Shown piece after piece: positions 15,977 through 23,688 of a stretch of DNA of 64,000 nt. Position 1 is the stretch's first letter. Every line of letters begins with the position of its first letter. The translations under genes were made by a program, and so were the position numbers. The notes beneath the pieces were generated by a model. It was not told the origin of the DNA. It saw nothing but the letters and a program-made list of their open reading frames with translations, and did no database searches. Source of the stretch: Haloarcula nitratireducens (GTDB lineage: Archaea; Halobacteriota; Halobacteria; Halobacteriales; Haloarculaceae); assembly GCF_019599505.1 (NCBI RefSeq), contig NZ_RKLT01000004.1:124001-188000 (forward strand), given 5' to 3'.

Positions 15977-16827
15977 CCGAGGCCGCCGCGTACCACGGCT
16001 CGGCGTACGACGGCCGCGACGCGCCGGCGAGCGGCGACTACCGCGGACGGCTCGAGACGGCGTTCCTCTGTACGCTCGCCGAGGAGCCCGGCGACGACCC
16101 GGACGACTACCAGTTCCTCGAATCGCCCGACGCCGAGGCGTTCAACGAACAGGTCCGCGCCTACGCGGACCGCCTCGCCGACCACGGCGTGGAGACGGTC
16201 GTCGAGGAGTCGCAGCATCCCAACGCCGTCTACAGCGCGGACGCCTACCTCGGGTTCGACGGCGACCTCCTCCTCTCGCGGATGGCCTCGGAGGTCCGCA
16301 AGCCCGAGGAACCCGAGCGCTTCGCCGTCGCCCACGACCGCGGCTACGACCCGGTCGTGCCGTTCCCGTCCGGCGAGCACTTCGAGATCAGCAGCGCGAT
16401 TCCCTCGCCGTCGGGGCTTGTCGTCGGCGTCGGCCAACGCAGCACGGAGACGGCGGCGGAACGACTCGCGTCGTTCGTCGACGCGGAGACGACCATCGTC
16501 GGGATGAGCGACGACGTGCAGCACCTGATGGGCGCGCTCCGCCCGCTGCCCGACGGCCGGGCGGCGATCCGCCCCGCGCATCTCGACGACCCGGAGACGG
16601 TCGCAGAGTGTTACGACGGTGTCCTCCGGTTCGACGAGACCGAGGAGGTCACCCGGAAACAAGCGATGAACTTCACGATCGCAGCAGACGAGACCATACT
16701 CATGCCTAACGACACATCGACTACCGAGTCGAAGCTAGCCGAACAGTACGACGTCGAAACGACTGCCGTCGACGAGATCCGGAAAGGAGCGGGCGGCCTC
16801 GCCTGCCTCACCGGGAGGGTCAACTGA
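15967..16827 (+). CDS. Guanidino-group-modifying enzyme (DDAH/arginine deiminase/amidinotransferase superfamily)
   Basis: 286 residues from GTG at 15967, overlapping the sulfotransferase by 10 bases. Family marks are QHPNAVYSADAYLG (about 83-96, acidic substrate site), SSAIPSPSGLVVGVGQRSTETA (about 141-162), the histidine in DDVQHLMGAL, and the nucleophilic cysteine in KGAGGLACLTGRVN at C280. The arrangement Asp, His, C-terminal Cys is that of dimethylarginine dimethylaminohydrolase and relatives. These enzymes make citrulline from (methyl)arginine or transfer amidino groups. The substrate here is unknown. The stop codon overlaps the next ATG by one base. Confidence 0.75.
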   Translation: MDLTEAAAYHGSAYDGRDAPASGDYRGRLETAFLCTLAEEPGDDPDDYQFLESPDAEAFNEQVRAYADRLADHGVETVVEESQHPNAVYSADAYLGFDGDLLLSRMASEVRKPEEPERFAVAHDRGYDPVVPFPSGEHFEISSAIPSPSGLVVGVGQRSTETAAERLASFVDAETTIVGMSDDVQHLMGALRPLPDGRAAIRPAHLDDPETVAECYDGVLRFDETEEVTRKQAMNFTIAADETILMPNDTSTTESKLAEQYDVETTAVDEIRKGAGGLACLTGRVN

Positions 16828-17684
16828 TGTCCGCCGAGACCACCTGGCTCTTCGGTCTCCCCTGTTCCGGGAAGTCCACCCTCGCCGAGGGACTCGTCGG
16901 CCCGGACACGGTCCACCTGGACGGCGACTACCTCCGCGAGACGCTGAACACGGACCTCGGCTTCTCGAAAGAGGACCGGACGGAGAACCTCCGGCGCGCC
17001 GCGGGCGTCGCACAGGCCCTGAACGAACAGGGCTTCGACGTCATCGCGTCGTTCATCACGCCGTATCGGTCCCAGCGAGAGCTCATCTACGAGAAGGTCG
17101 ACGACGTCTCGTTCGTCCACGTCCAGGCCCCGGTCGAGGTCTGTGAGGAGCGGGACGTGAAAGGGATGTACCAGCAGGCCCGCGACGGCGAGATAGAAGG
17201 GTTCACCGGCGTCGACGACCCCTTCGAGGACCCCGAGCCCGGCGAGGCCGACCTCGAAGTCCGGACGGCGACCCACTCCGAGGAGGAGACGCTGAAGAAG
17301 ATCAACACGGAACTGGACATCAAGTTCGACCCGAGCCACCTCTTCGTCGGTCGCTGGCAGCCGCTGCACGACGGCCACCGGACCATCATCGACTCGGCCG
17401 CGGACAACGGCAAGGACGTCGTCATCGGCATCCGCGACACCGAACTGAGCGAGAAGAACCCGCTCACGGCCAAGGAGCGAAAGGAGCTGATCGACGAGGT
17501 GTACGGGGACCACCCCAACGTCGAGTCGACCATCATCCCGGACGTCGACACCGTCGCCATCGGGCGCGACGTCGGGTACACGGTCGTCTCGGTCCCCGAG
17601 GAAGTCGCACAGATCAGCGGGACGGACACTCGGGCGGAGTACGAGAAGAGCGAACTCCTCGCCGGTCAGCACTTCGGGGACTGA
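16827..17684 (+). CDS. Adenylylsulfate kinase fused to a NadM-like nucleotidyltransferase domain
   Basis: 285 residues in two parts. Residues 1-150 are an APS kinase. The P-loop is GLPCSGKST (10-18), followed by LDGDYLRETLNTDLGFSKEDR (about 31-51) and VIASFITPYRSQRE. APS kinase phosphorylates adenylyl sulfate to PAPS. Residues 170-285 form a HIGH-type nucleotidyltransferase with FVGRWQPLHDGHRTII (about 172-187), NPLTAKERKELI and a terminal ISGTDTR, closest by eye to archaeal NMN adenylyltransferase. ATP sulfurylase belongs to the same superfamily, so this half might supply APS, but the motifs look NadM-like. The enzyme plausibly feeds PAPS to the sulfotransferase two genes upstream. Confidence 0.8.
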   Translation: MSAETTWLFGLPCSGKSTLAEGLVGPDTVHLDGDYLRETLNTDLGFSKEDRTENLRRAAGVAQALNEQGFDVIASFITPYRSQRELIYEKVDDVSFVHVQAPVEVCEERDVKGMYQQARDGEIEGFTGVDDPFEDPEPGEADLEVRTATHSEEETLKKINTELDIKFDPSHLFVGRWQPLHDGHRTIIDSAADNGKDVVIGIRDTELSEKNPLTAKERKELIDEVYGDHPNVESTIIPDVDTVAIGRDVGYTVVSVPEEVAQISGTDTRAEYEKSELLAGQHFGD

Positions 17685-17690
17685 ACCGTC

Positions 17691-18968
17691 ATGTCAAGCA
17701 CCACCGGGGACCGCGTCGCGCTCGCCTTCTCCGGCGGGCTCGATACGACGGTCTGTGTCCCGCTGTTGAAAGAGGAGTACGACTTCGAGGAGGTCGTCGG
17801 CATCACCGTCGACGTCGGCCAGCCCGACGAGGAGTTCGAGGAGGCCGAGGAGACGGCCGAGGCCCTCGGTCTCGAACAGCACGTCGTCAGCGCCGAGGAC
17901 GCCTTCGCGGACCTCTGCTTCGACGCCGTCCGCGCGAACGCGACCTACCAGGGCTACCCGCTCGGCACGGCGCTGGCGCGGCCGGTCATCGCCGCACAGA
18001 TACTCGAAACCGCCAAGGAGCAGGGCTGTAGCGCCCTCGCTCACGGCTCGACTGGGAAGGGCAACGACCAGCTCCGGTTCGAGGCGGTCTGGCGCAAGTC
18101 CGACCTCGACGTCGTCGCCCCGGTCCGCGAACTCGGGCTCACCCGCGACTGGGAACAGGAGTACGCCGAGGAGCGCGGGCTCCCCGTCGAGGGCGGCGAC
18201 GAGGGCCGCTACAGCATCGACACGAACCTCTGGACCCGCTCGGTCGAGGGCAGCGAACTCGAGGAGCCGGACCACGTTCCCGGCGAAGAGATCTACGAGT
18301 GGACCAGTGCCCCCGGTGAGGAGACCGAGCGCGTCGAAGTGACGTTCGAGGACGGCTACCCGACCGCCTTGAACGGCGAGTCGCTCGACCCGGTCGAACT
18401 CGTCGAGCGACTCAACGACCTCGCCGGCCCGTACGGCGTCGGTCGGACGGACGTGATGGAAGACCGGATGCTCGGGCTCAAAGTCCGCGAGAACTACGAG
18501 CACCCCGCGGCGACGGTGCTGCTGAACGCGCACGAGGCCCTCGAAGACCTCGTCCTGACGAAGGCCGAGCGGTCGTTCAAGCGGCAGGTCGACGACCAGT
18601 GGGCCGAGTACGCCTACGAGGGGCTCGTCGACGCGCCGCTGATGGAGGCGCTGGAGGGGTTCATCGACCGGACGAACCAGCGCGTGACCGGCACCGTCAC
18701 GATGCGATTCGAAGGCGGACAGGCCCGACCGGTGGGCCGCGAGAGCGAGTACGCCGTCTACTCCGCCGACGCCGCCTCGTTCGACACCGAGTCCGTCGGC
18801 GACATCTCGCAGGCCGACGCGACCGGCGTCGCCAAGTACCACGGGTTCCAGGAGCGGCTCGCCCGAGAGGCCAGAGAGAGCGCGATGGATCGAGCGGCCG
18901 CGAAGGGGATCGCGGACGGCGGGACGCCGATCGACGGTCCCTCGGAGACCGACGACGACGCGTCGTGA
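17691..18968 (+). CDS. argG: Argininosuccinate synthase
   Basis: 425 residues, 6 bases after the APS kinase gene. The ATP pyrophosphatase loop is AFSGGLDTTVC (about 11-21). Other ArgG blocks are NATYQGYPLGTALARPVIA (about 83-101), HGSTGKGNDQLRFE (about 119-132) and GVGRTDVMEDRMLGLKVRENYEHPA in the C-terminal half. It joins citrulline to aspartate using ATP. Haloarchaeal argG usually sits with argH and the argX-C-B-D-E cluster. Here argH is absent, and the upstream neighbour may make citrulline. It could therefore be either the housekeeping enzyme in an unusual place or a pathway-specific paralogue. The last 30 residues are an acidic extension. Confidence 0.88.
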   Translation: MSSTTGDRVALAFSGGLDTTVCVPLLKEEYDFEEVVGITVDVGQPDEEFEEAEETAEALGLEQHVVSAEDAFADLCFDAVRANATYQGYPLGTALARPVIAAQILETAKEQGCSALAHGSTGKGNDQLRFEAVWRKSDLDVVAPVRELGLTRDWEQEYAEERGLPVEGGDEGRYSIDTNLWTRSVEGSELEEPDHVPGEEIYEWTSAPGEETERVEVTFEDGYPTALNGESLDPVELVERLNDLAGPYGVGRTDVMEDRMLGLKVRENYEHPAATVLLNAHEALEDLVLTKAERSFKRQVDDQWAEYAYEGLVDAPLMEALEGFIDRTNQRVTGTVTMRFEGGQARPVGRESEYAVYSADAASFDTESVGDISQADATGVAKYHGFQERLAREARESAMDRAAAKGIADGGTPIDGPSETDDDAS

Positions 18969-19019
18969 CGTAGCCACATCCCCACTCCCACCCCGGCACA
19001 TCCGTATCCGCTTTCGACT

Positions 19020-19187
19020 ATGCTCACGTACGACAGACTCCTCGCTTCGATACCGCTACCGCTCGTCGGCGGCGCGATAGCCGGCTGGATCGGCCTCATC
19101 CCCATCACGCTGGGAGTCATCACCGGCAGTCTCCTGGGTTGTGCTCTCATGTTCGTCTCGCTGTTCGTCGTGCCCCCGGAGACGTGA
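19020..19187 (+). CDS. Tiny two-helix membrane protein
   Basis: 55 residues from ATG at 19020, 51 bases after argG. It begins MLTYDRLLASIPLPLVGG and has two hydrophobic segments (about 9-27 and 31-51). Codon use is GC-rich at third positions like its neighbours. Proteins of this size and opening are common in haloarchaea. Function unknown. Confidence 0.55.
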   Translation: MLTYDRLLASIPLPLVGGAIAGWIGLIPITLGVITGSLLGCALMFVSLFVVPPET

Positions 19188-19328
19188 GCCCCCGCCGCGT
19201 CAGCGGTGGGTTCCGTCGCGTTCTCTCCGTCAGCAGCGAGGAACCGCTACCACGCGTTCGACGTAGAGCCGAACACGGCCGGTGAAACCCTCCGTACACC
19301 TATGTGTCAGAAACGCCCACTGACTGGT

Positions 19329-19646
19329 ATGGACGGGCGCGGTATCGCGGAGGTGATCGGGTCGGCGCTGGTCGGCGGCGGGCTCGCCGTCGCGGGGCCG
19401 TGGCTCTTCGCCGACTCCGTCGACTGGGTGCTCGTCGTCGGCCTCACGGTCGGCGTCGCCATCGCGGCGGCGGCCAACTACCGCGGCCGAACCGGCCACG
19501 CCGAGCGCGTCGCCGCCGAGGTCCCCGAGGTGACCGACGACGACTGCGAATCGTACGCGGAGCGCGCGGCCGGCGATAACGGCGGCGACCGGGAGAACGG
19601 TTCGAACGGCGACGAGACGGGAACCGACGCCGACCGCGCTCGGTAA
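19329..19646 (+). CDS. Small membrane protein with acidic cytoplasmic tail
   Basis: 105 residues from ATG at 19329. Two hydrophobic helices (about 7-25 and 28-46) are followed by a hydrophilic, acidic and Asn/Gly-rich tail of about 55 residues. An ATG nine codons upstream is an alternative start. It is closely followed by another small membrane protein. I do not recognise a family. Confidence 0.55.
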   Translation: MDGRGIAEVIGSALVGGGLAVAGPWLFADSVDWVLVVGLTVGVAIAAAANYRGRTGHAERVAAEVPEVTDDDCESYAERAAGDNGGDRENGSNGDETGTDADRAR

Positions 19647-19844
19647 GTGGCCGCGGGGAGAGTACCGACCGTGGACCGTCCGTGGGCGTATCCGGTGATA
19701 GGCGGGCTGGCCGCCTTCCTCGTCTCGGCCAGCGGCGACCTCGTCGCGATGGGGACGGTCGCCTGGCGGTCGAACGCCGTCGTCGCCTTCGCCATCGCGC
19801 TGGCCGTCAACCACCAGATCCGCGTGAACCGCGGTCGGATTTGA
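19647..19844 (+). CDS. Small membrane protein
   Basis: 65 residues from the GTG that directly follows the previous stop codon; a second GTG at 19671 would give 57 residues. Two hydrophobic stretches (about 14-33 and 36-55) and a basic end (RVNRGRI) suggest a small integral membrane protein. It ends directly against the stop of the convergent gene. Function unknown. Confidence 0.5.
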   Translation: MAAGRVPTVDRPWAYPVIGGLAAFLVSASGDLVAMGTVAWRSNAVVAFAIALAVNHQIRVNRGRI

Positions 19845-20795
19845 TCAGCCGAACCGGTCGAGTCCGGACTGCCGTCGCCGTCTGCCGTCCGGGTCGGGAT
19901 CCCACGGCGTGCGCTCGGCCCGGAGCGCCTCGCCGTCGACGGTCGGCGCGTCGGCTTCCGCGTGGCCCTCGCAGTCGGGACCGCACTCCTCGCTCGCCCG
20001 AACCGGGCGGCCCTTCCACGTACAGTGCGGGAGACCGTCGGCGTCGGGCGAGCAGTTGGCACACGGCGGATAGTCGAAGCTCCGCCAGCCCTTGCCGTAG
20101 GCGCGTTCGGCGAGCCGGCGGCGAGCGCGGGCCTTCTCCGCGGCCGAAACGACGCGCACGTCCGCTCGCAGCGGCTTTCGTTCTACGAGTTCGACGCCCG
20201 CCTCGTCGACCGGGAGATCGGTCGCCTCTCGGACGACTTCGCGGTCGCCCGTCTCGGGGTCGAACCGCCAGACGCCGACTTCCTCGGGAATGCGGTTGAG
20301 GTGGGCGCGGGTGACGTAGTCGGCCGTCGCCAACACGACCCGGTCGACGAGCGCCAGCGAGACGTCGGTACGCAACTGCGTCCGGAGGTCGCCGGGCCGG
20401 TCCAGATCCGGTTTGTTCTCGATGGCCGTGACGCCCGCGACCCAGTCGGGGTAGCGCGCAGTCTGGCGGACGTACGTGCGGCCGCCGCGGCGCTCGCGCT
20501 CGAAGAAGCCCCGCTCGACCGCGAGTTCGACGGCCTCCTCGGTCCACTCCGCGTGACTGTCGAAGGCGTCTTTCCAGTAGCGGGCTCGCCCCGGTCCCAC
20601 GTCGGCCTCGATGGCCGCCGCGGGAATGCGCTCGGGCGTGATGGCCGCGCGGCGCTCGAACTCGTCGCTCGGGTGGACGAGAACGGTATCGAGGACCCGG
20701 CGGCCGCGGACGCCGCCGCCGAGCTGTCGGCTCACGAGGTGGCCCTCGCGTTCGAGGGCGGCGCACAGCGCCAGTTCGAAGCCGAACTCTCGCAC
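19845..20795 (-). CDS. DUF5787-like haloarchaeal protein
   Basis: About 316 residues from GTG at 20795 (or GTG two codons upstream at 20801). The TATA element at 20841-20850 excludes the longer open reading to 20894. It starts VREFGFELALCAALE and has a nuclease-like stretch VTAIENKPDLDRPGDL (about 136-151) followed by LVDRVVLATADYV. The C-terminus carries a cysteine group FDYPPCANCSPDADGLPHC plus CGPDC that may bind zinc. I recall this as the haloarchaeal DUF5787 family. The E-x-K element is reminiscent of restriction-endonuclease-like folds, but that is inference. Confidence 0.65.
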   Translation of the reverse strand: MREFGFELALCAALEREGHLVSRQLGGGVRGRRVLDTVLVHPSDEFERRAAITPERIPAAAIEADVGPGRARYWKDAFDSHAEWTEEAVELAVERGFFERERRGGRTYVRQTARYPDWVAGVTAIENKPDLDRPGDLRTQLRTDVSLALVDRVVLATADYVTRAHLNRIPEEVGVWRFDPETGDREVVREATDLPVDEAGVELVERKPLRADVRVVSAAEKARARRRLAERAYGKGWRSFDYPPCANCSPDADGLPHCTWKGRPVRASEECGPDCEGHAEADAPTVDGEALRAERTPWDPDPDGRRRRQSGLDRFG

Positions 20796-20840
20796 GGCCA
20801 CAGGCAGGGGCGGCGCGGACAAAAGGGGCGCGCTCCCGTC

Positions 20841-20850
20841 GAAAGTATAA
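20841..20850. promoter_or_regulatory. TATA element readable in both directions
   Basis: agtataaatc lies 40-55 bases upstream of the GTG starts of the minus-strand gene and 38-47 bases upstream of the ATG at 20888 on the plus strand. As the only AT-rich element in the divergent spacer, it may serve one or both genes. Confidence 0.5.
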
Positions 20851-20887
20851 ATCGCCGGCCTGTGAATAGCGTGATAAGTGTCTTCGT

Positions 20888-20935
20888 ATGACACGCCTCG
20901 ACGCGCTCACACGCCGGCGGGAGGGGCCGAGATGA
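20888..20935 (+). other. 15-codon upstream ORF overlapping the permease start
   Basis: ATG at 20888 opens a frame of 15 codons (MTRLDALTRRREGPR) whose TGA at 20933-20935 overlaps the permease ATG at 20932 in ATGA. The arrangement would couple ribosomes into the permease gene. It is visible in sequence but there is no evidence that it is translated. Confidence 0.35.
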
Positions 20936-22323
20936 GTCACGCTGGCGAACGCTCGCCCGCCGCGACGCTCACGCTGCTGGACGCGACGATGGTCGGCATC
21001 GGAGCGATGATCGGCGCGGGAATCTTCGTGCTGACGGGACTGGCCGTCGAGACGGCGGGAGCGGCGGCCATCCTCGTCTTCGCGCTCAACGGCGGCGTCA
21101 CCACCTTCACGGCACTGTCGTACGCGGAACTCGCGTCCGCGATTCCGCGCAACGGCGGCGGCTACGCCTACGTCCGCGAGGTGTTCTCCGCGCCCGTCGC
21201 CTTCGTCATGGGGTGGACGCGCTGGTTCACGTACATGATCGCCGGGGCGCTCTACGCCCTGGGGTTCGCATCGAACTTTCTGGAGTTCGGCCACATCTTC
21301 GGCGTCTCGCTCCCCGGCGGCGTGCTGTTCTGGGCGGGCTCCGTGGTCGTCGTCTTCGTGACGCTGAACGCCGTCTCGACGGCCGCGAGCGGGAGTGCAG
21401 AGACGATTATCACGCTCGTGAAGATCCTCATCCTACTGGTGTTCGTCGCCTTCGGCCTGCAGTTCGTCGACCTGGGGGAGTTCGACCCGTTCTTCAAGCG
21501 CGGGAACCCGCTCACGATACTGCCGGCGATGGGCTTAACCTTCATCGCCTTCCAGGGGTACGACCTCATCGCCACCGTCACCGAAGAGGTCGAAGACCCC
21601 GAGAAGAACATCCCGCGGGCCATCTTGCTGTCGGTGGCGACCACCGTCGTCGTCTATCTGCTGGTGGTGTTCGTCGCGCTGGGAACGCTAGGGGCGGAGG
21701 GACTGGCCGGCGCGGGCGAGACGGCCATCGCACAGGCCGCAGAGGGGTTCATGCCGCGGTTCGAACCGCTGGGCAGCGGCGCGGCGCTCATCGCCTTCGG
21801 CGCGGTGTTCTCGACTATCAGTGCGCTCAATGCCGTCGTCATCGGCTCCAGCCGAGTGGCCTTCGCCATGGGCCGGGAGGCGCAACTGCCGGTCGCGCTC
21901 GGTCGCCTCCACCACCGGTTTGGCACGCCACTGATCGCCATCGCCGCATCGGCCGTTGTCATGCTCGTCGCGGTGGCCGTCGTCCCGATTCGCGTCGTGG
22001 GCAACCTCGCCAGTCTCTTCTCGCTTCTGGGGTTTGTCATCGTGAACCTGAGCGTGATTCGACTGCGCCGGCAGCAACCCGACCTGCGCCGGCCGTTCGA
22101 GGTCCCGTTCTACCCTGCGACGCCGATACTCGGCATCGTCCTCAACCTCCTGCTGGGGGCGTTCATCGACCTGACGACTTGGGCGCTCGCAATCGGGTGG
22201 TTAATCGTCGGCGCGGTCGTCTACCTGCTGCTCTCCCGGCGGCGCGGCGAACCCGCCGTTCCGACCGGCGAACCCGAGACAGAGATCAGCGAGCCGGAAG
22301 TCACTGTCACCACGGAGGACTGA
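20932..22323 (+). CDS. APC-family amino acid permease
   Basis: 463 residues from ATG at 20932. The first helix contains the APC signature MVGIGAMIGAGIFVLTG (about 20-36). About twelve hydrophobic segments follow, including LTFIAFQGYDLIATVTEEVEDPEKNIPRAI around helix 6, a hallmark of the family. The C-terminal 30 residues are acidic and cytoplasmic. It should import an amino acid or polyamine across the cytoplasmic membrane; the substrate is unknown. Four bases separate it from a TrkA-type nucleotide-binding protein gene, implying co-transcription and possibly regulation by it. Confidence 0.88.
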   Translation: MSHAGERSPAATLTLLDATMVGIGAMIGAGIFVLTGLAVETAGAAAILVFALNGGVTTFTALSYAELASAIPRNGGGYAYVREVFSAPVAFVMGWTRWFTYMIAGALYALGFASNFLEFGHIFGVSLPGGVLFWAGSVVVVFVTLNAVSTAASGSAETIITLVKILILLVFVAFGLQFVDLGEFDPFFKRGNPLTILPAMGLTFIAFQGYDLIATVTEEVEDPEKNIPRAILLSVATTVVVYLLVVFVALGTLGAEGLAGAGETAIAQAAEGFMPRFEPLGSGAALIAFGAVFSTISALNAVVIGSSRVAFAMGREAQLPVALGRLHHRFGTPLIAIAASAVVMLVAVAVVPIRVVGNLASLFSLLGFVIVNLSVIRLRRQQPDLRRPFEVPFYPATPILGIVLNLLLGAFIDLTTWALAIGWLIVGAVVYLLLSRRRGEPAVPTGEPETEISEPEVTVTTED

Positions 22324-22326
22324 CAC

Positions 22327-22977
22327 ATGACAGAATCACTGCGCGTCATCGTCGCCGGCGGCGGCACCGTCGGCCTCAGAACTGCCGAACTGTTGGACGA
22401 CCGGGGCCACGACGTGGTCCTCATCGAACGCGACCCCGACCGGAGCGAACGGGTCGCCGCCGAGTACGTCGCCAGCATCATCGAAGGCGACGCCGCCCGA
22501 CCGGCCGTGTTGCGACAGGCCCAACCCGACCGCTGTGACGCCATCGCCGCCGTGACCGACGACGAGGCGACCAACTTCGCCGTCTGCATGGCCGCCCAGC
22601 GGATGGCCGACCTTCACACGGTCATGAGAATCGACGGCGACCCCGACGAACTCTATCCGCAGTACGTCGACGGCGTCGTCTCGACGGCGAGTCTCACCGC
22701 GCGAGCCACGGTCAACGAAGTCGTCGGCGGGGGCGTCCGAAGCATCGAAGAGGTCGGCGGGAGAGTCGAGATTCTGGAGGTCGAGATCGCCGAAGACGCC
22801 CCCGCCGCCGGGAAGTCCCTCGCCGAGATCAGACTGCCACAGGGCAGCCTCATCATCGTCGACGCCGACGGAGACCGAATCGGCGGCCCGGAGACAGTAC
22901 TCGAACCCGGCGAGCGGTTCCTCGTCGCAGTGGAAGAGGCCGTCACAGACGAGGTGATGAACCTCCTGCGCGGTTGA
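22327..22977 (+). CDS. TrkA-family RCK protein (NAD-binding + TrkA-C)
   Basis: 216 residues. The Rossmann entry VIVAGGGTVGLRTAELL (about 8-24) with a following acidic VLIERD is the TrkA-N NAD(H)-binding fold. A TrkA-C domain occupies about 140-216. Such proteins are peripheral regulatory subunits of K+ transporters. Here the partner gene is an amino-acid permease rather than a TrkH, so it may gate that permease. No membrane segment is present. It is the second gene of a two-gene operon. Confidence 0.85.
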   Translation: MTESLRVIVAGGGTVGLRTAELLDDRGHDVVLIERDPDRSERVAAEYVASIIEGDAARPAVLRQAQPDRCDAIAAVTDDEATNFAVCMAAQRMADLHTVMRIDGDPDELYPQYVDGVVSTASLTARATVNEVVGGGVRSIEEVGGRVEILEVEIAEDAPAAGKSLAEIRLPQGSLIIVDADGDRIGGPETVLEPGERFLVAVEEAVTDEVMNLLRG

Positions 22978-23085
22978 GTTCTGCTCGCGGGCCGCGATTC
23001 GTAGGAAAGCCTTCACCGGCCCGTAGACCTGTCTGCGAACCGTACTTGTTTGCGGTCTTTTCAGCGAGCGAGAGAACTGCGCACG

Positions 23086-23093
23086 ATTTATAC
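23086..23093 (+). promoter_or_regulatory. TATA element of the receiver-domain gene
   Basis: atttatac lies 26-33 bases before the ATG at 23119 and fixes that start, because the longer open frame from 23050 would run through this promoter. Confidence 0.55.
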
Positions 23094-23118
23094 TGCCGAA
23101 CGATGTTGCTTCCACTGT

Positions 23119-23532
23119 ATGGGGATGGTGCATTCGGACACCAACGGGGAGCGGGACGGGACGATAGAGAGGGAGGGGCGGTGCCGCGTGCTCCTCGTCG
23201 ACGACGAGCCGACGGTGGCGGCGCTCGTCTCGGAGTACCTCGAACACGTAGACGAGGGGCTGGAGGTGACGTACACGACGGCCCCGACGGAAGCGCTCGA
23301 CAGAGTCGACGAGTTCGACTGCGTGGTGACCGACTACCAGCTGCCGAGACTGGACGGGATCACCCTCGTCGAACGGGCCGACGGCGACGCCGGGTTCGTG
23401 CTCTACACCGCCGTGAGAGACCACGAGGTCGCCGTGTCTGCCGACGAGGTCGGGGCGGCGTACATGCGCAAGCGAACCGACACCGATCAGTACGCGGCGC
23501 TCGCCGCGCTCATCAGGGCGCAGGCCCTCTAG
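23119..23532 (+). CDS. Stand-alone response regulator receiver protein
   Basis: 137 residues from ATG at 23119. A CheY-like receiver with the acidic pocket VLLVDDEPT (about 24-32), the phosphoacceptor aspartate in FDCVVTDYQLPRLDG (about 67-81), and the switch threonine and lysine as FVLYTAV and MRKRTD. No output domain follows. Haloarchaeal regulators of this type often work with PAS/HisKA kinases encoded elsewhere; none is adjacent. A phosphotransfer or sink role is therefore as likely as gene control. Confidence 0.85.
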   Translation: MGMVHSDTNGERDGTIEREGRCRVLLVDDEPTVAALVSEYLEHVDEGLEVTYTTAPTEALDRVDEFDCVVTDYQLPRLDGITLVERADGDAGFVLYTAVRDHEVAVSADEVGAAYMRKRTDTDQYAALAALIRAQAL

Positions 23533-23640
23533 TAGCCGCCGTCGGCCAGAGCGACGCGTATTCGGTCGTACGCGGCGACGGACCGGGCCATAGCGCCGGA
23601 AACGCGGCGCGGCCGCGGAGCGCCGACGGGCCGAAACAGT

Positions 23641-23650
23641 AGGTTTATCA
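23641..23650 (+). promoter_or_regulatory. TATA-like element of the eIF2-gamma operon
   Basis: ggtttatcag lies 39-48 bases upstream of the eif2g ATG and would give a short leader of about 15-20 nt. Confidence 0.4.
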
Positions 23651-23688
23651 GTCGCACGCGGCGAATCTCCACCAAGATTACTTTCGAA

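Noticed and set aside
19807..21294. 495-codon minus-strand frame across the DUF5787-like gene and permease
   Set aside because: Arginine-rich shadow of genes with clear motifs in other frames.
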